DNA of 64,000 nt from Nocardioides speluncae (GTDB lineage: Bacteria; Actinomycetota; Actinomycetes; Propionibacteriales; Nocardioidaceae). Numbering within the stretch: the first letter of the stretch is position 1; every line of letters starts with the position of its first letter. Shown piece by piece: positions 24,197 to 33,869 of the stretch. The position numbers were made by a program, and so were the translations under genes. The notes under the pieces were generated by a model. The model saw only the letters and a program-made list of their open reading frames with translations, was not told the origin of the DNA and searched no databases. The stretch lies in contig NZ_QEOO01000016.1 in the NCBI RefSeq assembly GCF_003121585.1, forward strand, positions 434,001 through 498,000. The letters are read 5' to 3'.

Positions 24197-25618
24197 TTAC
24201 GTTGAGGCTACAGGTAAGGGTGAGGCGGTGGGAAGATTTTCTCGGTCCACCACGTCGTACGACGGGCGGAGGATGTCGCGGACCACGACGCCGACCAGCC
24301 AGAGCTCGCAGACGATCCGGACCAGCACGGCGATCCAGTAGAAGCCGGACTCGGTGCCGGACGATGGTGCGAGCCAGCCGCCGAGGTACCACCAGACACA
24401 GGCGAAGTAGAAGAGCTCGCCGGCCTGCCAGATCAGCAGGTCGCGCCAGCGCGGCCGGGCGAGGACGGCGAGCGGCAGCAGCCAGAGGACGTACTGGGGC
24501 GAGTAGACCTTGTTGACCAGCAGGAAGCCGGCGACCACCAGGAACCCGATCTGCGCCAGCCGCGGGGTCTTCGGCGCCGCCAGGCAGACCGCCAGGCCGA
24601 CCACACACCAGCCGATGAAGAACGCCCACGAGGCCTTGTTGATCGTGTCGTGCTCGATCGTCTTCTCGGTCCACTGCTGGGCCACCAGCCAGATCGAGCC
24701 GAGGTCGGCGCCGCGCTCGGAGTTGAAGTGCCAGAAGACCTTCCACTGCTCCTTGCTGCTGAGGTACGCCGGCGCGTTGGCCAGCAGCCAAGAGAGCGCG
24801 GCGGCGGCCAGCACCTTGGCGAAGGCGGCGGCGTCCTTGCGGCGGATGCAGATGATCAGCACCCCGCCGAGCAGGAACAGCGGATAGAGCTTGGTGGCGG
24901 TGCCGAGGCCGATCATCACGCCGGTGAGCACCGGTTTGTCGCGGGCCCACGCCCACAGCGCGCCGGCGACCAGTGCGACCGCGATCAGGTCCCAGTTGAC
25001 CAGGCCGCTCACCACGAGCGCGGGTGAGAGCGCGAAGGCGGCGGCGTCCCAGGGACGTCGCGGGTTGACGCCGGTCAGGAACCACGCCGCCAGCAGCGCG
25101 CACAGTCCCATCAGGACCGCCGATACCGCGACGTACAGCCGCACCTCCTTGGCGACCTCGGGCCGGCCGAACAGGCTGTCGCGCGGCATCGCGGCCCGCT
25201 CGCCGACGTCCGGCGCCCCGGCCACCCAGTGCGTCATCCAGGCGGCGCCCCACGCGAAGTAGGCGATGCCGACGGGGTACTCCATCGTCTCGTAGCGGCG
25301 GCGCACCTGCGGGTCGTCGGAGTACGGCCAGTAGAGCTCGGCGAAGCCGCGCCCGGTGTAGAGGTAGGGCAGGTCGGAGTAGCACATCGCGGAGTAGCGC
25401 TTCTCGCCGTCCTGCCAGCTGTCCTGGTAGCAGGGCTGCTTCTGCAGCATGCCGAGCGCGAAGCAGATCGCCATCAGCGCGAGCACGACCCGCACCGGCG
25501 TCCACCACGGGTGCCGGCCGGCGTGCTCGCCGACCGGACCGCCCACGCTCTCACTGGCAGCGCTGACGACCGGGTCGTCGACGGACGGGTGCACCCGAGG
25601 GTGGTCGTGGTCAGTCAA
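24197..25618 (-). CDS. GT87/DUF2029-type multi-pass membrane glycosyltransferase
   Basis: 473 residues with roughly 10-11 membrane helices. The family pattern is seen in Y-P-V-G-I-A-Y-F-A-W-G, N-W-D-L-I-A-V-A-L-V, G-L-G-T-A-T-K-L-Y-P-L-F-L-L-G-G, and N-K-V-Y-S-P-Q-Y-V-L-W-L-L-P-L. GT87 enzymes use polyprenyl-phosphate sugars to build cell-wall glycans or glycolipids. A homologous membrane protein follows ponA1 in mycobacteria (Rv0051), matching this order. The TTG start at 25618 overlaps the PBP stop by 8 bases. An alternative GTG lies further in. Confidence 0.8.
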   Translation of the reverse strand: MTDHDHPRVHPSVDDPVVSAASESVGGPVGEHAGRHPWWTPVRVVLALMAICFALGMLQKQPCYQDSWQDGEKRYSAMCYSDLPYLYTGRGFAELYWPYSDDPQVRRRYETMEYPVGIAYFAWGAAWMTHWVAGAPDVGERAAMPRDSLFGRPEVAKEVRLYVAVSAVLMGLCALLAAWFLTGVNPRRPWDAAAFALSPALVVSGLVNWDLIAVALVAGALWAWARDKPVLTGVMIGLGTATKLYPLFLLGGVLIICIRRKDAAAFAKVLAAAALSWLLANAPAYLSSKEQWKVFWHFNSERGADLGSIWLVAQQWTEKTIEHDTINKASWAFFIGWCVVGLAVCLAAPKTPRLAQIGFLVVAGFLLVNKVYSPQYVLWLLPLAVLARPRWRDLLIWQAGELFYFACVWWYLGGWLAPSSGTESGFYWIAVLVRIVCELWLVGVVVRDILRPSYDVVDRENLPTASPLPVAST

Positions 25619-27971
25619 GACTGCCGGCGTACGGCTCGCGGGCGAGCTGCAGCCGTGGCTGGTCCAGCGGCTGACCGCCGCCATCGCGCCTGCCGTCCGG
25701 CTCGCGCCCGCAGGGCGGGAACGGGCAGTCGGGTTCCGACGTGGTCGGTTCGGTCGGCGACGGGTCCTCGGAGGTCGGCGGGCCGGTCGGGAACGTCGGG
25801 AAGGTCGGCTCCGTCGGCTCCGTCGGATCGCTCGACGGCGGGCTCGACGGCGGGCTCGACGGCGGCTCCTTGGTCGGCTCCTTGGTCTTGGTCGGCTCCG
25901 GCGGCGGCGGCGTGTACGGATCGTGGCCCTCCGAAGGCGCGTCTCCCTCGACGTACGCCGGCTCCGGGAAGGGAATCTCCTCCTCGCCCTCCAGGATCCT
26001 GCTCATCACGTTGGTCCAGGTGCGGGCCGGGTAGGAGCCGCCGAAGTACTCCGGCAGCCAGTTGTCGAGCGGTCCACTGCCCTTGCCCCGGACATACATC
26101 ACCGCCGTCGACAGCTGCGGGGTGTAGCCGACGAACCAGGAGGACGACACCCACTCCTCGCCGGTCTTGGAGCTCTTGCCGGTTGCGGTTCCGGTCTTGC
26201 CGGCGGCCGGCCGGCCGAGGTTCAGCGCCTCACTGCCGCTGCCCGCGGTGACCACCTGCTGCAGCGCATAGGACACATCGTCGGCGATGCCCTCATCGAG
26301 GACCCGCTTGCCCTGGACGCTGTGGGAGTACAGCTCCTCGCCGTTGCGGTCGACGACCTTCTCGATGATGTACGGCTCGGCCCACTTGCCACGGTTGGCG
26401 ATCGTCGCGTAGCCGTTGGCCATGTTGATCGGGCTGACGGTCGCGCTGCCGAGCGTGATGCCGACCTCTGGCGCGAGGCCGTTGCTCCGGTTGGGATAGC
26501 CCATGTGCCGCTCAGGTGCCTCGTCCGGCGGGATGCCCATGTCGGTGGCGGCCCTGAGGACCTTGGCCGCCCCGTCGCCCTCCATGCTCATGATCATGTC
26601 GATGTACGCGGTGTTGATGGAGTCCTCGGCGGCCTTGATCATGTCGACCCGGCCGTAGTCCTTGAAACCCTGGTTGTCGAAGGCGATGTCGGTGCCCTCG
26701 AGCTCGTACGGCGAGTCCCCGTCGAAGCTGTCCTTCAGCTCGAAGCCGTCCTTCATCGCGGCCGCCATCGTGTACGCCTTCATCGTCGAGCCGGCCATGC
26801 CGCCCTCGACCGCCCAGTTGAACTCGGACTTGAGGAAGTCCTGGCCGCCGTAGAAGCCGCGGACCGCGCCGGTGCCGGGCTCGACCGAGGCCACCGCAAC
26901 GTGCAGTTGGCGGTCGAACTCCCTACCCTCCGGCCGTTCCTCCTTGACGGCAGTCGCGGCGGCGTCCATCGCCCGCTTGGTGAAGGTCGTGGTCACCCGG
27001 AGGCCGCCGCCTTCGATGTCCTGTTTGCTGGCCTTGAGCTCGCCGGCGTCGATCAGCCGCTCCAGCTCGTTCTGCACCATGGTCAGGGCGTGCCCGCGCT
27101 GGCCCCTGAGTCGGTTGTCGCGGGCCTCGCTCTTGATCTCCGGCAGCCGCTGGGAGGCCTTGTCCTTCTCCTCGACGGTGATGTCGCCCGCCTCGGCCAT
27201 GCCACGGAGCACGTACTGATAGCGCTCCATCAGGTACGGGTTCGGCTTCTTCTTGTCGTCGCGGTTGTCCGGGTCGAAGAGCGTCGGGTTGTTGATCACG
27301 CTGGCCAGGACCGCGCTCTCCTTGACGGTCAGCTCCTTGGCCTTCTTCTTGAAGTACGCCTTGGCGGCTGCCTCGACGCCGTACGCGCCGCGGCCAAAGT
27401 AGATGGTGTTGAGGTAGCCCTCGAGGATGCGTTCCTTGGTCTGCTGGCGGTGGATCTTCAGCGACAGGAACGCCTCCTTGATCTTGCGCTTGTAGCTGCG
27501 CTCCTGGGTCAGGTAGAGGATCTTGACGTACTGCTGGGTGATCGTCGACGCACCCTGCTGGTCGTTGCCCTGCGCGTTGCTGAACGCCGCGCGCAGGATG
27601 CCGCGCGGGTCGATGCCCTGGTCCTTCCAGAAGCTCTGGTTCTCGGCCGCGACGACCGCGTCCTTGATGGAGTCCGGCATCTCGCCGTACGAAATGCTCT
27701 CCCGGTTGTGGGTGTAGAAGCTGCCCAGCTCGTTCTTGCCACCGGCGTAGTAGATGTGGGTGGTCTGGGTCTCGAAGTCGGCGTTGGGGTCCGGGACCGT
27801 GGTCTTGGTGTAGACGAACACGAAGCCGGCCACGCCCAGGAGGGCGAAGACCAGGCCTGTGATCAGGCTCCACTTGAAGATCCGGAACGGCCAGCCACGC
27901 TTCTTCTTGCCGTCGTCCTCGGCGTCGCCGGTGTCGTCGCCAGACGCCAGGGCTCTGTGCGTTCCACTCAC
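25611..27971 (-). CDS. Class A penicillin-binding protein (transglycosylase/transpeptidase)
   Basis: 786 residues. GTG 27971 is preceded by GGAGAG at 7 bases. Cytoplasmic basic segment, one membrane helix (WSLITGLVFALLGVAGFVFVY), then GT51 with AAENQSFWKDQGID and GASTITQQYVK (the usual EDxxFxxHxG here reads ENQSFWKDQG). Then a transpeptidase with all three motifs: STMK near 423, SIN near 481, KTGT near 619. The tail is Pro/Thr/Glu-rich and basic. It polymerises and cross-links lipid II outside the membrane. It corresponds in position to mycobacterial ponA1 and shares an operon with the GT87 gene. Confidence 0.93.
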   Translation of the reverse strand: MSGTHRALASGDDTGDAEDDGKKKRGWPFRIFKWSLITGLVFALLGVAGFVFVYTKTTVPDPNADFETQTTHIYYAGGKNELGSFYTHNRESISYGEMPDSIKDAVVAAENQSFWKDQGIDPRGILRAAFSNAQGNDQQGASTITQQYVKILYLTQERSYKRKIKEAFLSLKIHRQQTKERILEGYLNTIYFGRGAYGVEAAAKAYFKKKAKELTVKESAVLASVINNPTLFDPDNRDDKKKPNPYLMERYQYVLRGMAEAGDITVEEKDKASQRLPEIKSEARDNRLRGQRGHALTMVQNELERLIDAGELKASKQDIEGGGLRVTTTFTKRAMDAAATAVKEERPEGREFDRQLHVAVASVEPGTGAVRGFYGGQDFLKSEFNWAVEGGMAGSTMKAYTMAAAMKDGFELKDSFDGDSPYELEGTDIAFDNQGFKDYGRVDMIKAAEDSINTAYIDMIMSMEGDGAAKVLRAATDMGIPPDEAPERHMGYPNRSNGLAPEVGITLGSATVSPINMANGYATIANRGKWAEPYIIEKVVDRNGEELYSHSVQGKRVLDEGIADDVSYALQQVVTAGSGSEALNLGRPAAGKTGTATGKSSKTGEEWVSSSWFVGYTPQLSTAVMYVRGKGSGPLDNWLPEYFGGSYPARTWTNVMSRILEGEEEIPFPEPAYVEGDAPSEGHDPYTPPPPEPTKTKEPTKEPPSSPPSSPPSSDPTEPTEPTFPTFPTGPPTSEDPSPTEPTTSEPDCPFPPCGREPDGRRDGGGQPLDQPRLQLAREPYAGSLD

Positions 27972-28161
27972 TCGGATTCTCTCCACTGCAGCGTTCGGGG
28001 GGACGCGCGCCGGCACGCAGACCACGCGCGATCCCCAAGGGTACGCACTCGGACCAGAGATGCCGAGTCGAGGCAGCCAGCAGTGCCGTCCCTTCGGCGA
28101 GGAGTGAGTGCGATCTGGTGCTGGCGAAACGCCGACTCTGATCGCACCCACTCCGAAGCCG

Positions 28162-28722
28162 TCAACTCTTCCAGTCAGACCAGTGCTTCCAGTAGGTACC
28201 TTCGGGCGCCGTGTAGCCGGCGCGAATCCTCGCCACGCGCCCCTCGCCGTTGAGCATGGTCGTCCAGTAGGACTGGGCGCACCAACCGGCGTCATAGTCG
28301 ACAGGCTGATTCTCGCGAACATTGCTTTGCGGAACGACGCTGCCGTCGGCCTTTCTTACGCCATTCTGCAGCTCGACGATTCGCGGCGCACCAAAATTGC
28401 AAGTATCGACGTTCTCTACTTTTCGGTGTCGAACCCAATACGCGCGACATTCAGCCGAGTAGCGAAGCTCCGCTCGCCAATCCGAGTCGGGCTGCAGTTG
28501 GGTAGCTAGTGTTGACACACTACCGCAGCTCTGCTGGTTCGGATCTTTGCCGTTGCATCCCATGCCGACACAGCCTGCACGAGATTTAGCCTCCGTGAAG
28601 GACACGCCGCTGCTTGTCTCCGCGGCAGCGACGGGAGCAAGTGTCGCGCACATGGCACCGGCCACTACTAGGCACGATGCCGCCAACAATTTCGCGGCGG
28701 ATTTAATCTGTGGTCCAGTCAT
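28162..28722 (-). CDS. Small secreted Cys-rich protein, DUF2690-like
   Basis: 186 residues with a signal peptide (LLAASCLVVAGAMCATLAPVAAA). The mature part starts C-V-G-M-G-C-N-G-K-D-P, then C-G, and has A-E-L-R-Y-S-A-E-C-R-A-Y-W-V-R, the pattern of the DUF2690 secreted family. Five or more cysteines are likely disulfide-bonded. AAGGAG lies 4 bases before the ATG. Base composition is visibly lower in GC than the neighbours, with AT-rich codons (AAT, TTA, ATT), a sign of recent acquisition. Function unknown. Confidence 0.7.
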   Translation of the reverse strand: MTGPQIKSAAKLLAASCLVVAGAMCATLAPVAAAETSSGVSFTEAKSRAGCVGMGCNGKDPNQQSCGSVSTLATQLQPDSDWRAELRYSAECRAYWVRHRKVENVDTCNFGAPRIVELQNGVRKADGSVVPQSNVRENQPVDYDAGWCAQSYWTTMLNGEGRVARIRAGYTAPEGTYWKHWSDWKS

Positions 28723-29130
28723 CTCACTCCTTGTTTTCGTGGCGAAACCTATAGGCAGAAGTTTTTAACGCCAATGGGTCGTGTTCCGCGATTTGTCGTT
28801 CAGCTTTGACCTCAGCTTGATGATCGCGGATCGAAAGTTCCGCATGTAGGGGTTGATTTTTTGGCGATCAGTAGAGCCGTCGGCGCATCAAAGAGCGTGT
28901 CCGCAGCATGGTGACGTCCCCCGTATCGATGTAGTCATGGGCGACCATGTCGAGCCGCCGCCGGGAGGCACGCTATGGGGCCTTCCGGTCAGGGTCAACC
29001 GCGCTCGTAAGCGTCCAGAGGGTGCCGAACGGCACAGGCAAGCCGGGCGGCCCTCTGGTGCAGTCCCTTCCGGCCTGCAGTCAGCATCGGCATGATGGGT
29101 CACCAACTTCGGATGAGGGGACTCGGCGCG
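28723..29130. other. 408-bp intergenic region with a structured leader before the sugar ABC operon
   Basis: No convincing gene is seen. The first 150 bases are AT-rich (runs such as AAGTTTTTAA and GATTTTTTGG) and probably carry the promoter of the secreted protein. At 29015-29022 and 29051-29058 there is an exact inverted repeat CCAGAGGG/CCCTCTGG. Nested inside is GTGCC-GAAC-GGCAC (29022-29035), giving a branched hairpin in the likely 5' leader of the ABC operon. It matches no riboswitch class that I recognise. Confidence 0.45.
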
Positions 29131-30093
29131 ATGAAGAAGTTCCAGAGGGCGAGCGCACTGGCCGCCACGATCTTGGTGCTCACCGCCTGCAGCGGCACCG
29201 GGCAGGACGACGACGGGGACTCCGGGGAGGACGCCGACCTGACCATCGCGGTGGTCACCCACGGCGCGCCCGACGACGCGTTCTGGACCGTCGTACAGAA
29301 CGGCGCGGAGCGGGCGGGTGACGACCTCGGCGTGGCGGTCGAGTACAACTCCAGCGACGACGTCGTCCGGCAGGCGGAGCTGATCGACACCGCCGTCTCG
29401 CAGGAGGTTGACGGCATCGTGGTGTCGATGGCCGACCCGGACGGGCTCCGGGAGGCGGTGACCGCCGCGGTCGCCGCCGGCATCCCGGTGGTCACGATCA
29501 ACTCCGGCCTCGACCAGTCGGCCGAGTACGGCGCGCTCACCCACGTCGGGCAGAGCGAGACGATCGCCGGCGAGGCCGCGGGCGAGCGGTTCAAGGAGCT
29601 CGGCGCCGGCAAGGTGATCTGCGTCGTGCACGAGGCCGCGAACATCGGGCTGCAGCAGCGGTGCGACGGGGCCACCGAAGGCTTCGGCAGCGAGGTGGAG
29701 ACCCTTCAGGTCGACGGCACCGACCGCGGCACGGTGGCGGAGACGGTGCTGGCGGAGCTGCAGTCCGACGAGTCGGCGGACGCCGTACTCGCGCTGAACG
29801 CCGACGTCGCGCTCGGCGCCGTCCAGGCCGTGCAGGACGCCGGGCGGGAGGTCACGGTGGGCACCTTCGACCTGTCGAGCGACCTGCTCGCCGCGGTCGA
29901 GGACGGCTCGGTCGAGTTCGCGATCGACCAGCAGCCCTACATCCAGGGCTACCTCGGCGTGCAGTTCCTGTACCTCAAGGGCATCAACGGCAACGACGTC
30001 GGCGGCGGCCAGCCGGTGTACTCCGGTCCGGCGTTCGTGACCAAGGAGAACGCCGCCGAGGTGGCGGAGTACGCCGACAACAAGACCCGCTAG
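29131..30093 (+). CDS. Sugar ABC transporter substrate-binding lipoprotein
   Basis: 320 residues. Lipoprotein signal with lipobox LTAC near residue 17, then an acidic linker and a periplasmic-binding-protein type I fold of the ribose/fructose class: LTIAVVTHGAPDDAFWTVVQNGAERAGDDLGV; AELIDTAVSQEVDGIVVSMADPDGL; GIPVVTINSG; FAIDQQPYIQGYLGVQFLYL. It captures a sugar outside the membrane and delivers it to the permease. GAGGGG precedes ATG 29131; an ATG 18 bases earlier has no ribosome site. First gene of a three-gene import operon. Confidence 0.9.
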   Translation: MKKFQRASALAATILVLTACSGTGQDDDGDSGEDADLTIAVVTHGAPDDAFWTVVQNGAERAGDDLGVAVEYNSSDDVVRQAELIDTAVSQEVDGIVVSMADPDGLREAVTAAVAAGIPVVTINSGLDQSAEYGALTHVGQSETIAGEAAGERFKELGAGKVICVVHEAANIGLQQRCDGATEGFGSEVETLQVDGTDRGTVAETVLAELQSDESADAVLALNADVALGAVQAVQDAGREVTVGTFDLSSDLLAAVEDGSVEFAIDQQPYIQGYLGVQFLYLKGINGNDVGGGQPVYSGPAFVTKENAAEVAEYADNKTR

Positions 30094-30106
30094 CGGGGCG
30101 CATCGA

Positions 30107-31096
30107 ATGGTCACTGCGATCCTGCGGCGCCCGGAGATCGGCGCCGCCGTGGCGGCGCTCGCGGTCTTCGCGTTCTTCACCGTCTACACCGACCAGTTCG
30201 TCAGCGAGCTCGGAGTGAGCACCTGGCTCAACAGCTCCTCGCGGCTGGGCATCATGGCGGTCGCGGTCGCGCTGCTGATGGTCGGCGGCGAGTTCGACCT
30301 GTCGACCGGCGTGATGACCGGCACGACCGGATTGATCGTGGCGGTGACGACGACCCACTACGGGCTGAACATCTGGGTCGCGGCGGCTGTCTCGCTGGCG
30401 GCCGCGCTGGCGATCGGGGCGGCCAACGGCATCGTCGTGGTCCGTACCGGTCTGCCCAGCTTCATCGTGACGCTCGGGACCTACTTCGTCCTACAGGGAC
30501 TCAACCTCGCCCTGGTGAAGGCGATCATCGGCGGCGTCTCGGTGCAGGGCATGCGCGACGTGCCCTACTACGACAGCATCCAGCCGGTGTTCGGCGGCTC
30601 GTTCACGCTGCTGGGCTACGAGTTCGGCGCGTCGGTGCTGTGGTGGATCGGGTTCACCGCGCTCGCGACCTGGGTGCTGCTTCGGACCCGGCCCGGGAAC
30701 TGGATCTTCGCGGTCGGGGGCGCGGAGCAGAGCGCCCGCCAGGTCGGCGTACCCGTCTTCCGGACCAAGGTCGGGCTGTTCATGACGACCGCCGGGGCCG
30801 GCTGGCTGGTCGGGATGATCCTGCTGTTCGAGTCGAGCTCGGCGACCAGCGAGCGCGGCGTCGGCCAGGAGTTCATCTTCATCATCTGCGCCGTCGTCGG
30901 CGGCTGCCTGCTCACCGGCGGCTACGGCTCGGCGATCGGAGCCGCGCTCGGCGCGCTGATCTACGGGATGGCCAACCAGGGCATCGTCTACGCCCAGTGG
31001 GACAACAACTGGCTGCAGACCTTCCTGGGCGCGATGCTGCTGGCGGCGGTGCTGCTCAACAACTGGGTACGCCGGCGGGCGGAGGTGGCGCGATGA
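30107..31096 (+). CDS. Sugar ABC transporter permease (RbsC/FrcC family)
   Basis: 329 residues with about 9-10 membrane helices. The family motifs [10 protein letters not shown] (near 62) and [20 protein letters not shown] (near 110) are present, as in ribose/fructose/xylose permeases. It should form a homodimer with the ABC subunit. It begins 13 bases after the binding protein and overlaps the ATPase start (ATGA at 31093-31096). Confidence 0.9.
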   Translation: MVTAILRRPEIGAAVAALAVFAFFTVYTDQFVSELGVSTWLNSSSRLGIMAVAVALLMVGGEFDLSTGVMTGTTGLIVAVTTTHYGLNIWVAAAVSLAAALAIGAANGIVVVRTGLPSFIVTLGTYFVLQGLNLALVKAIIGGVSVQGMRDVPYYDSIQPVFGGSFTLLGYEFGASVLWWIGFTALATWVLLRTRPGNWIFAVGGAEQSARQVGVPVFRTKVGLFMTTAGAGWLVGMILLFESSSATSERGVGQEFIFIICAVVGGCLLTGGYGSAIGAALGALIYGMANQGIVYAQWDNNWLQTFLGAMLLAAVLLNNWVRRRAEVAR

Positions 31097-31884
31097 AGCC
31101 GGACAGCACGCCGGTCATCGAGGTGCAGGGCATCGGCAAGCGGTACGGCGGCGTGGTCGCTCTCCAGGACGTGACCACCGCGGTGCGGGCCGGTCAGGTG
31201 ACATGCGTGCTCGGCGACAACGGTGCCGGCAAGTCGACCCTGATCAAGATCCTCGCGGGCGTCCACGAGCACGACGAGGGCACACTGGCCGTCGACGGCC
31301 AGGAGCAGCGGCTCGGCAGCCCGCGGGAGGCGCTGTCGCACGGGATCGCCACGGTCTACCAGGACCTCGCTGTGGTTCCGCTGATGCCGGTCTGGCGCAA
31401 CTTCTTCCTGGGCTCGGAGAAGACGTCGGGGTTCGGCCCGCTGCGCCGGCTGGACGGCGACTTCATGCGTCGTACGGCGAAGTCCGAGCTGGCCGCGATG
31501 GGGATCGACCTGCGCGACGTGGACCAGCCGATCGGGACGCTGTCCGGGGGTGAGAGGCAGTGTGTGGCGATCGCGCGGGCGGTCTACCTCGGCGCCCGGG
31601 CGCTGATCCTCGATGAGCCGACGGCGGCGCTGGGCGTCAAGCAGGCCGGGGTGGTGCTGAAGTACATCGCCAAGGCCCGCGAGCGTGACCTCGCCGTCGT
31701 CTTCGTGACCCACAACCCGCACCACGCCTACCCGGTCGGCGACCGCTTCCTGCTGCTGCGGCGCGGCCGCAGCCTCGGTGACTTCGCCAAGGCCGACCTC
31801 AGCCTGCACGAGCTGACCGCGATGATGGCGGGCCGAGCCGAGCTGGAGAAGCTGGGCGAAGAGCTGTCGCGCGACCTGCCCTGA
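31093..31884 (+). CDS. Sugar ABC transporter ATP-binding protein, single-cassette type
   Basis: 263 residues with one complete cassette: Walker [10 protein letters not shown] near 41, Q loop in T-V-Y-Q-D-L-A, signature LSGGERQ near 152, Walker [12 protein letters not shown] near 175, and switch His in FVTHN. Ribose-class importers usually have two fused cassettes (about 500 residues), so this belongs to the shorter FrcA-like branch. It energises uptake with the two preceding genes. Substrate not determinable; fructose or a related sugar is a reasonable guess. Confidence 0.9.
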   Translation: MKPDSTPVIEVQGIGKRYGGVVALQDVTTAVRAGQVTCVLGDNGAGKSTLIKILAGVHEHDEGTLAVDGQEQRLGSPREALSHGIATVYQDLAVVPLMPVWRNFFLGSEKTSGFGPLRRLDGDFMRRTAKSELAAMGIDLRDVDQPIGTLSGGERQCVAIARAVYLGARALILDEPTAALGVKQAGVVLKYIAKARERDLAVVFVTHNPHHAYPVGDRFLLLRRGRSLGDFAKADLSLHELTAMMAGRAELEKLGEELSRDLP

Positions 31885-31976
31885 GCCCGGGCTGACCTCG
31901 CGCGCGTCCGATTCCGCACGTTTGTACGACCCCTGGCCGCAGCCTGCCGTTTACCCACTGTTACATGTCGTGGATA

Positions 31977-31989
31977 TATCGGTACGATA
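31977..31989 (+). promoter_or_regulatory. Dyad TATCG-GTA-CGATA overlapping the -10 box of the PadR gene
   Basis: A 5-bp perfect dyad with a 3-base centre. Its right half contains the -10 box TACGAT (31983-31988), 7 bases before ATG 31996. A repressor bound here would block transcription, so autoregulation by the PadR protein is plausible. There is no Shine-Dalgarno sequence, so the transcript is probably leaderless. Confidence 0.5.
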
Positions 31990-31995
31990 GGTCGT

Positions 31996-32625
31996 ATGGC
32001 ACGTCGTGGTGAGACCATCGAGCTCGCAGTCCTCGGGCTGCTGCACGAGTCACCCATGCACGGCTACGAGCTGCGCAAGCGCCTCAACCTGATGCTGGGC
32101 TGGGGCCGAGTGCTCTCCTATGGGTCGCTTTACCCCGCGCTGAAGAAGATGCTGCGCGCGGGTCTGATCGTGGAGAGCGCGCCCCCGCCGTCCCCGGGGG
32201 GCGCTGTGAGCCGCCGGCAGCGGATCGTCTACCAGCTGACCAAGACCGGCGAGCGCGAGTTCGCCCGGTTGATGGCCGAGGTGGGGCCGACCGCGTGGGA
32301 GGACGACAACTTCGACATCCGCTTCGCCTTCTTCAGTCGCACTGACATGGAGATCCGGCTGCGGGTGCTGGAGGGGCGTCGTACTCGCCTGCAGGAGCGG
32401 CTCGAACGCGTGCAAGGCCAGCTTGCGCGCACCCAGAAGGAAGTAGACCAGTACGCCATCGAGCTACAGCGACATGGCGTCGAGTCGGTGGAGCGCGAAG
32501 TGCGCTGGCTGTCGGACCTGATCAACGCCGAGCGCGCAGGGCCGCAGCCGGTCAAGCCCGAGACCTCCGGGACTGAAACATCTGAAAGGGGCCCCAACCA
32601 GTCGGCCCCGCTAAAGAACGATTGA
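31996..32625 (+). CDS. PadR-family transcriptional regulator
   Basis: 209 residues. The N-terminal winged helix is typical: ELAVLGLLHESPMHGYELRKRLNLMLGWGRVLSYGSLYPALKKMLRAGLI. The C-terminal part is a long helix with heptads (ERLERVQGQLARTQKEVDQYAIELQRHG) for dimerisation. It lies 15 bases before ino1, exactly as the PadR-like gene precedes ino1 in mycobacteria (Rv0047c-Rv0046c), and probably controls inositol synthesis and itself through the upstream dyad. Confidence 0.9.
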   Translation: MARRGETIELAVLGLLHESPMHGYELRKRLNLMLGWGRVLSYGSLYPALKKMLRAGLIVESAPPPSPGGAVSRRQRIVYQLTKTGEREFARLMAEVGPTAWEDDNFDIRFAFFSRTDMEIRLRVLEGRRTRLQERLERVQGQLARTQKEVDQYAIELQRHGVESVEREVRWLSDLINAERAGPQPVKPETSGTETSERGPNQSAPLKND

Positions 32626-32640
32626 GGATAGGAGAGCCCG

Positions 32641-33729
32641 ATGGGTTCGGTACGAGTAGCAATTGTGGGAGTGGGCAACTGCGCCACCTCCCTCATCCAG
32701 GGCGTCGAGTACTACAAGAATTCCGACCCGAGTGGCACCGTCCCCGGTCTGATGCACGTCACCTTCGGTGAGTACCACGTGTCCGACGTGGAGTTCGTCG
32801 CCGCGTTCGATGTGGACGCGAAGAAGGTCGGCTTCGACCTCGCCGAGGCGACCCAGGCCTCGGAGAACAACACGATCAAGATCACCGACGTCCCGCCGAC
32901 CGGCGTGATCGTGCAGCGCGGTCCGACCCTCGACGGTCTTGGCAAGTACTACCGGCTCACCATCGACGAGTCCGACACCGAGCCGGTCGACGTCGTCCAG
33001 ACGCTGAAGGACACCCAGGCCGAGGTGCTGGTGTCCTACCTCCCCGTGGGGTCCGAGGAGGCCGACAAGTTCTACGCCCAGTGCGCGATCGACGCCGGCG
33101 TGGCCTTCGTCAACGCGCTCCCGGTCTTCATCGCGTCCGACCCCGAGTGGGCCAAGAAGTTCGAGGACGCCGGCGTCCCGATCATCGGCGACGACATCAA
33201 GTCGCAGGTCGGCGCCACCATCACCCACCGGGTGATGGCCAAGCTGTTCGAGGACCGCGGCGTGGTGCTGGACCGCACCTACCAGCTCAACGTCGGCGGC
33301 AACATGGACTTCAAGAACATGCTCGAGCGCGAGCGCCTGGAGTCGAAGAAGATCTCCAAGACGCAGGCCGTCACCTCGAACCTCACCGGTCCGCTGGCGG
33401 GCAAGACCGCCGACGACCGCAACGTTCACATCGGCCCGTCCGACTACGTCCAGTGGCTCGACGACCGGAAGTGGGCCTACGTCCGGCTCGAGGGCCGCGC
33501 GTTCGGTGACGCTCCGCTGAACCTGGAGTACAAGCTCGAGGTCTGGGACTCCCCCAACTCCGCCGGCATCATCATCGACGCGATCCGGGCCGCGAAGATC
33601 GCCAAGGACCGCGGCATCGGCGGCCCGATCCTCTCGGCGTCGTCGTACCTGATGAAGTCCCCGCCGGTGCAGCTGCCGGACGACGAGGGCCGCGCCCGCG
33701 TCGAGGCCTTCATCCGCGGCGAAGAGTAA
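32641..33729 (+). CDS. ino1: Inositol-3-phosphate synthase
   Basis: 362 residues, the size of actinobacterial enzymes. NAD-binding motif [17 protein letters not shown] near the start; further hallmarks are [53 protein letters not shown], and [17 protein letters not shown]. It converts glucose-6-phosphate to myo-inositol-3-phosphate in the cytoplasm, feeding phosphatidylinositol and mycothiol synthesis. AGGATAGGAGAGCCC precedes the ATG. Operon with the PadR regulator; followed by a large hairpin array. Confidence 0.96.
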   Translation: MGSVRVAIVGVGNCATSLIQGVEYYKNSDPSGTVPGLMHVTFGEYHVSDVEFVAAFDVDAKKVGFDLAEATQASENNTIKITDVPPTGVIVQRGPTLDGLGKYYRLTIDESDTEPVDVVQTLKDTQAEVLVSYLPVGSEEADKFYAQCAIDAGVAFVNALPVFIASDPEWAKKFEDAGVPIIGDDIKSQVGATITHRVMAKLFEDRGVVLDRTYQLNVGGNMDFKNMLERERLESKKISKTQAVTSNLTGPLAGKTADDRNVHIGPSDYVQWLDDRKWAYVRLEGRAFGDAPLNLEYKLEVWDSPNSAGIIIDAIRAAKIAKDRGIGGPILSASSYLMKSPPVQLPDDEGRARVEAFIRGEE

Positions 33730-33733
33730 GCAC

Positions 33734-33868
33734 GCCGACCGGGCGCTTTTGGTCCGGTAGAAACGGCCGACCGGGCACTTTTGGCGAGAGGTACGCCGCA
33801 CCAACGTGCGGCTGCCTGCCAAGAGTGCCCGGTCGGCGTTGTGGTGAGACCAAAAGTGCCCGGTCAGC
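33734..33868. terminator. Nested double-hairpin bidirectional terminator
   Basis: Four copies of a roughly 19-base unit around GACCGGGCACTTTTGG. Two are direct, at 33734-33752 and 33766-33785; two are inverted, at 33818-33837 and 33850-33868. Copy 2 pairs with copy 3 over 20 bases with one G-U-type mismatch, and copy 1 pairs with copy 4, giving one hairpin inside another. It fills the gap between converging ino1 and the FMN reductase gene, with TTTT inside the stems. Confidence 0.75.
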
Positions 33869-33869
33869 G

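Noticed and set aside
25449..28253. Open frame of 934 codons opposite the PBP gene
   Set aside because: It mirrors the PBP and GT87 genes in the reverse frame; composition is Arg/Gly/Leu-rich with no domain, as expected in high-GC DNA.
33734..33868. Repeats between ino1 and the reductase as a CRISPR or attachment site
   Set aside because: Copies are in opposite orientations and form nested stems; no integrase or cas gene is near.
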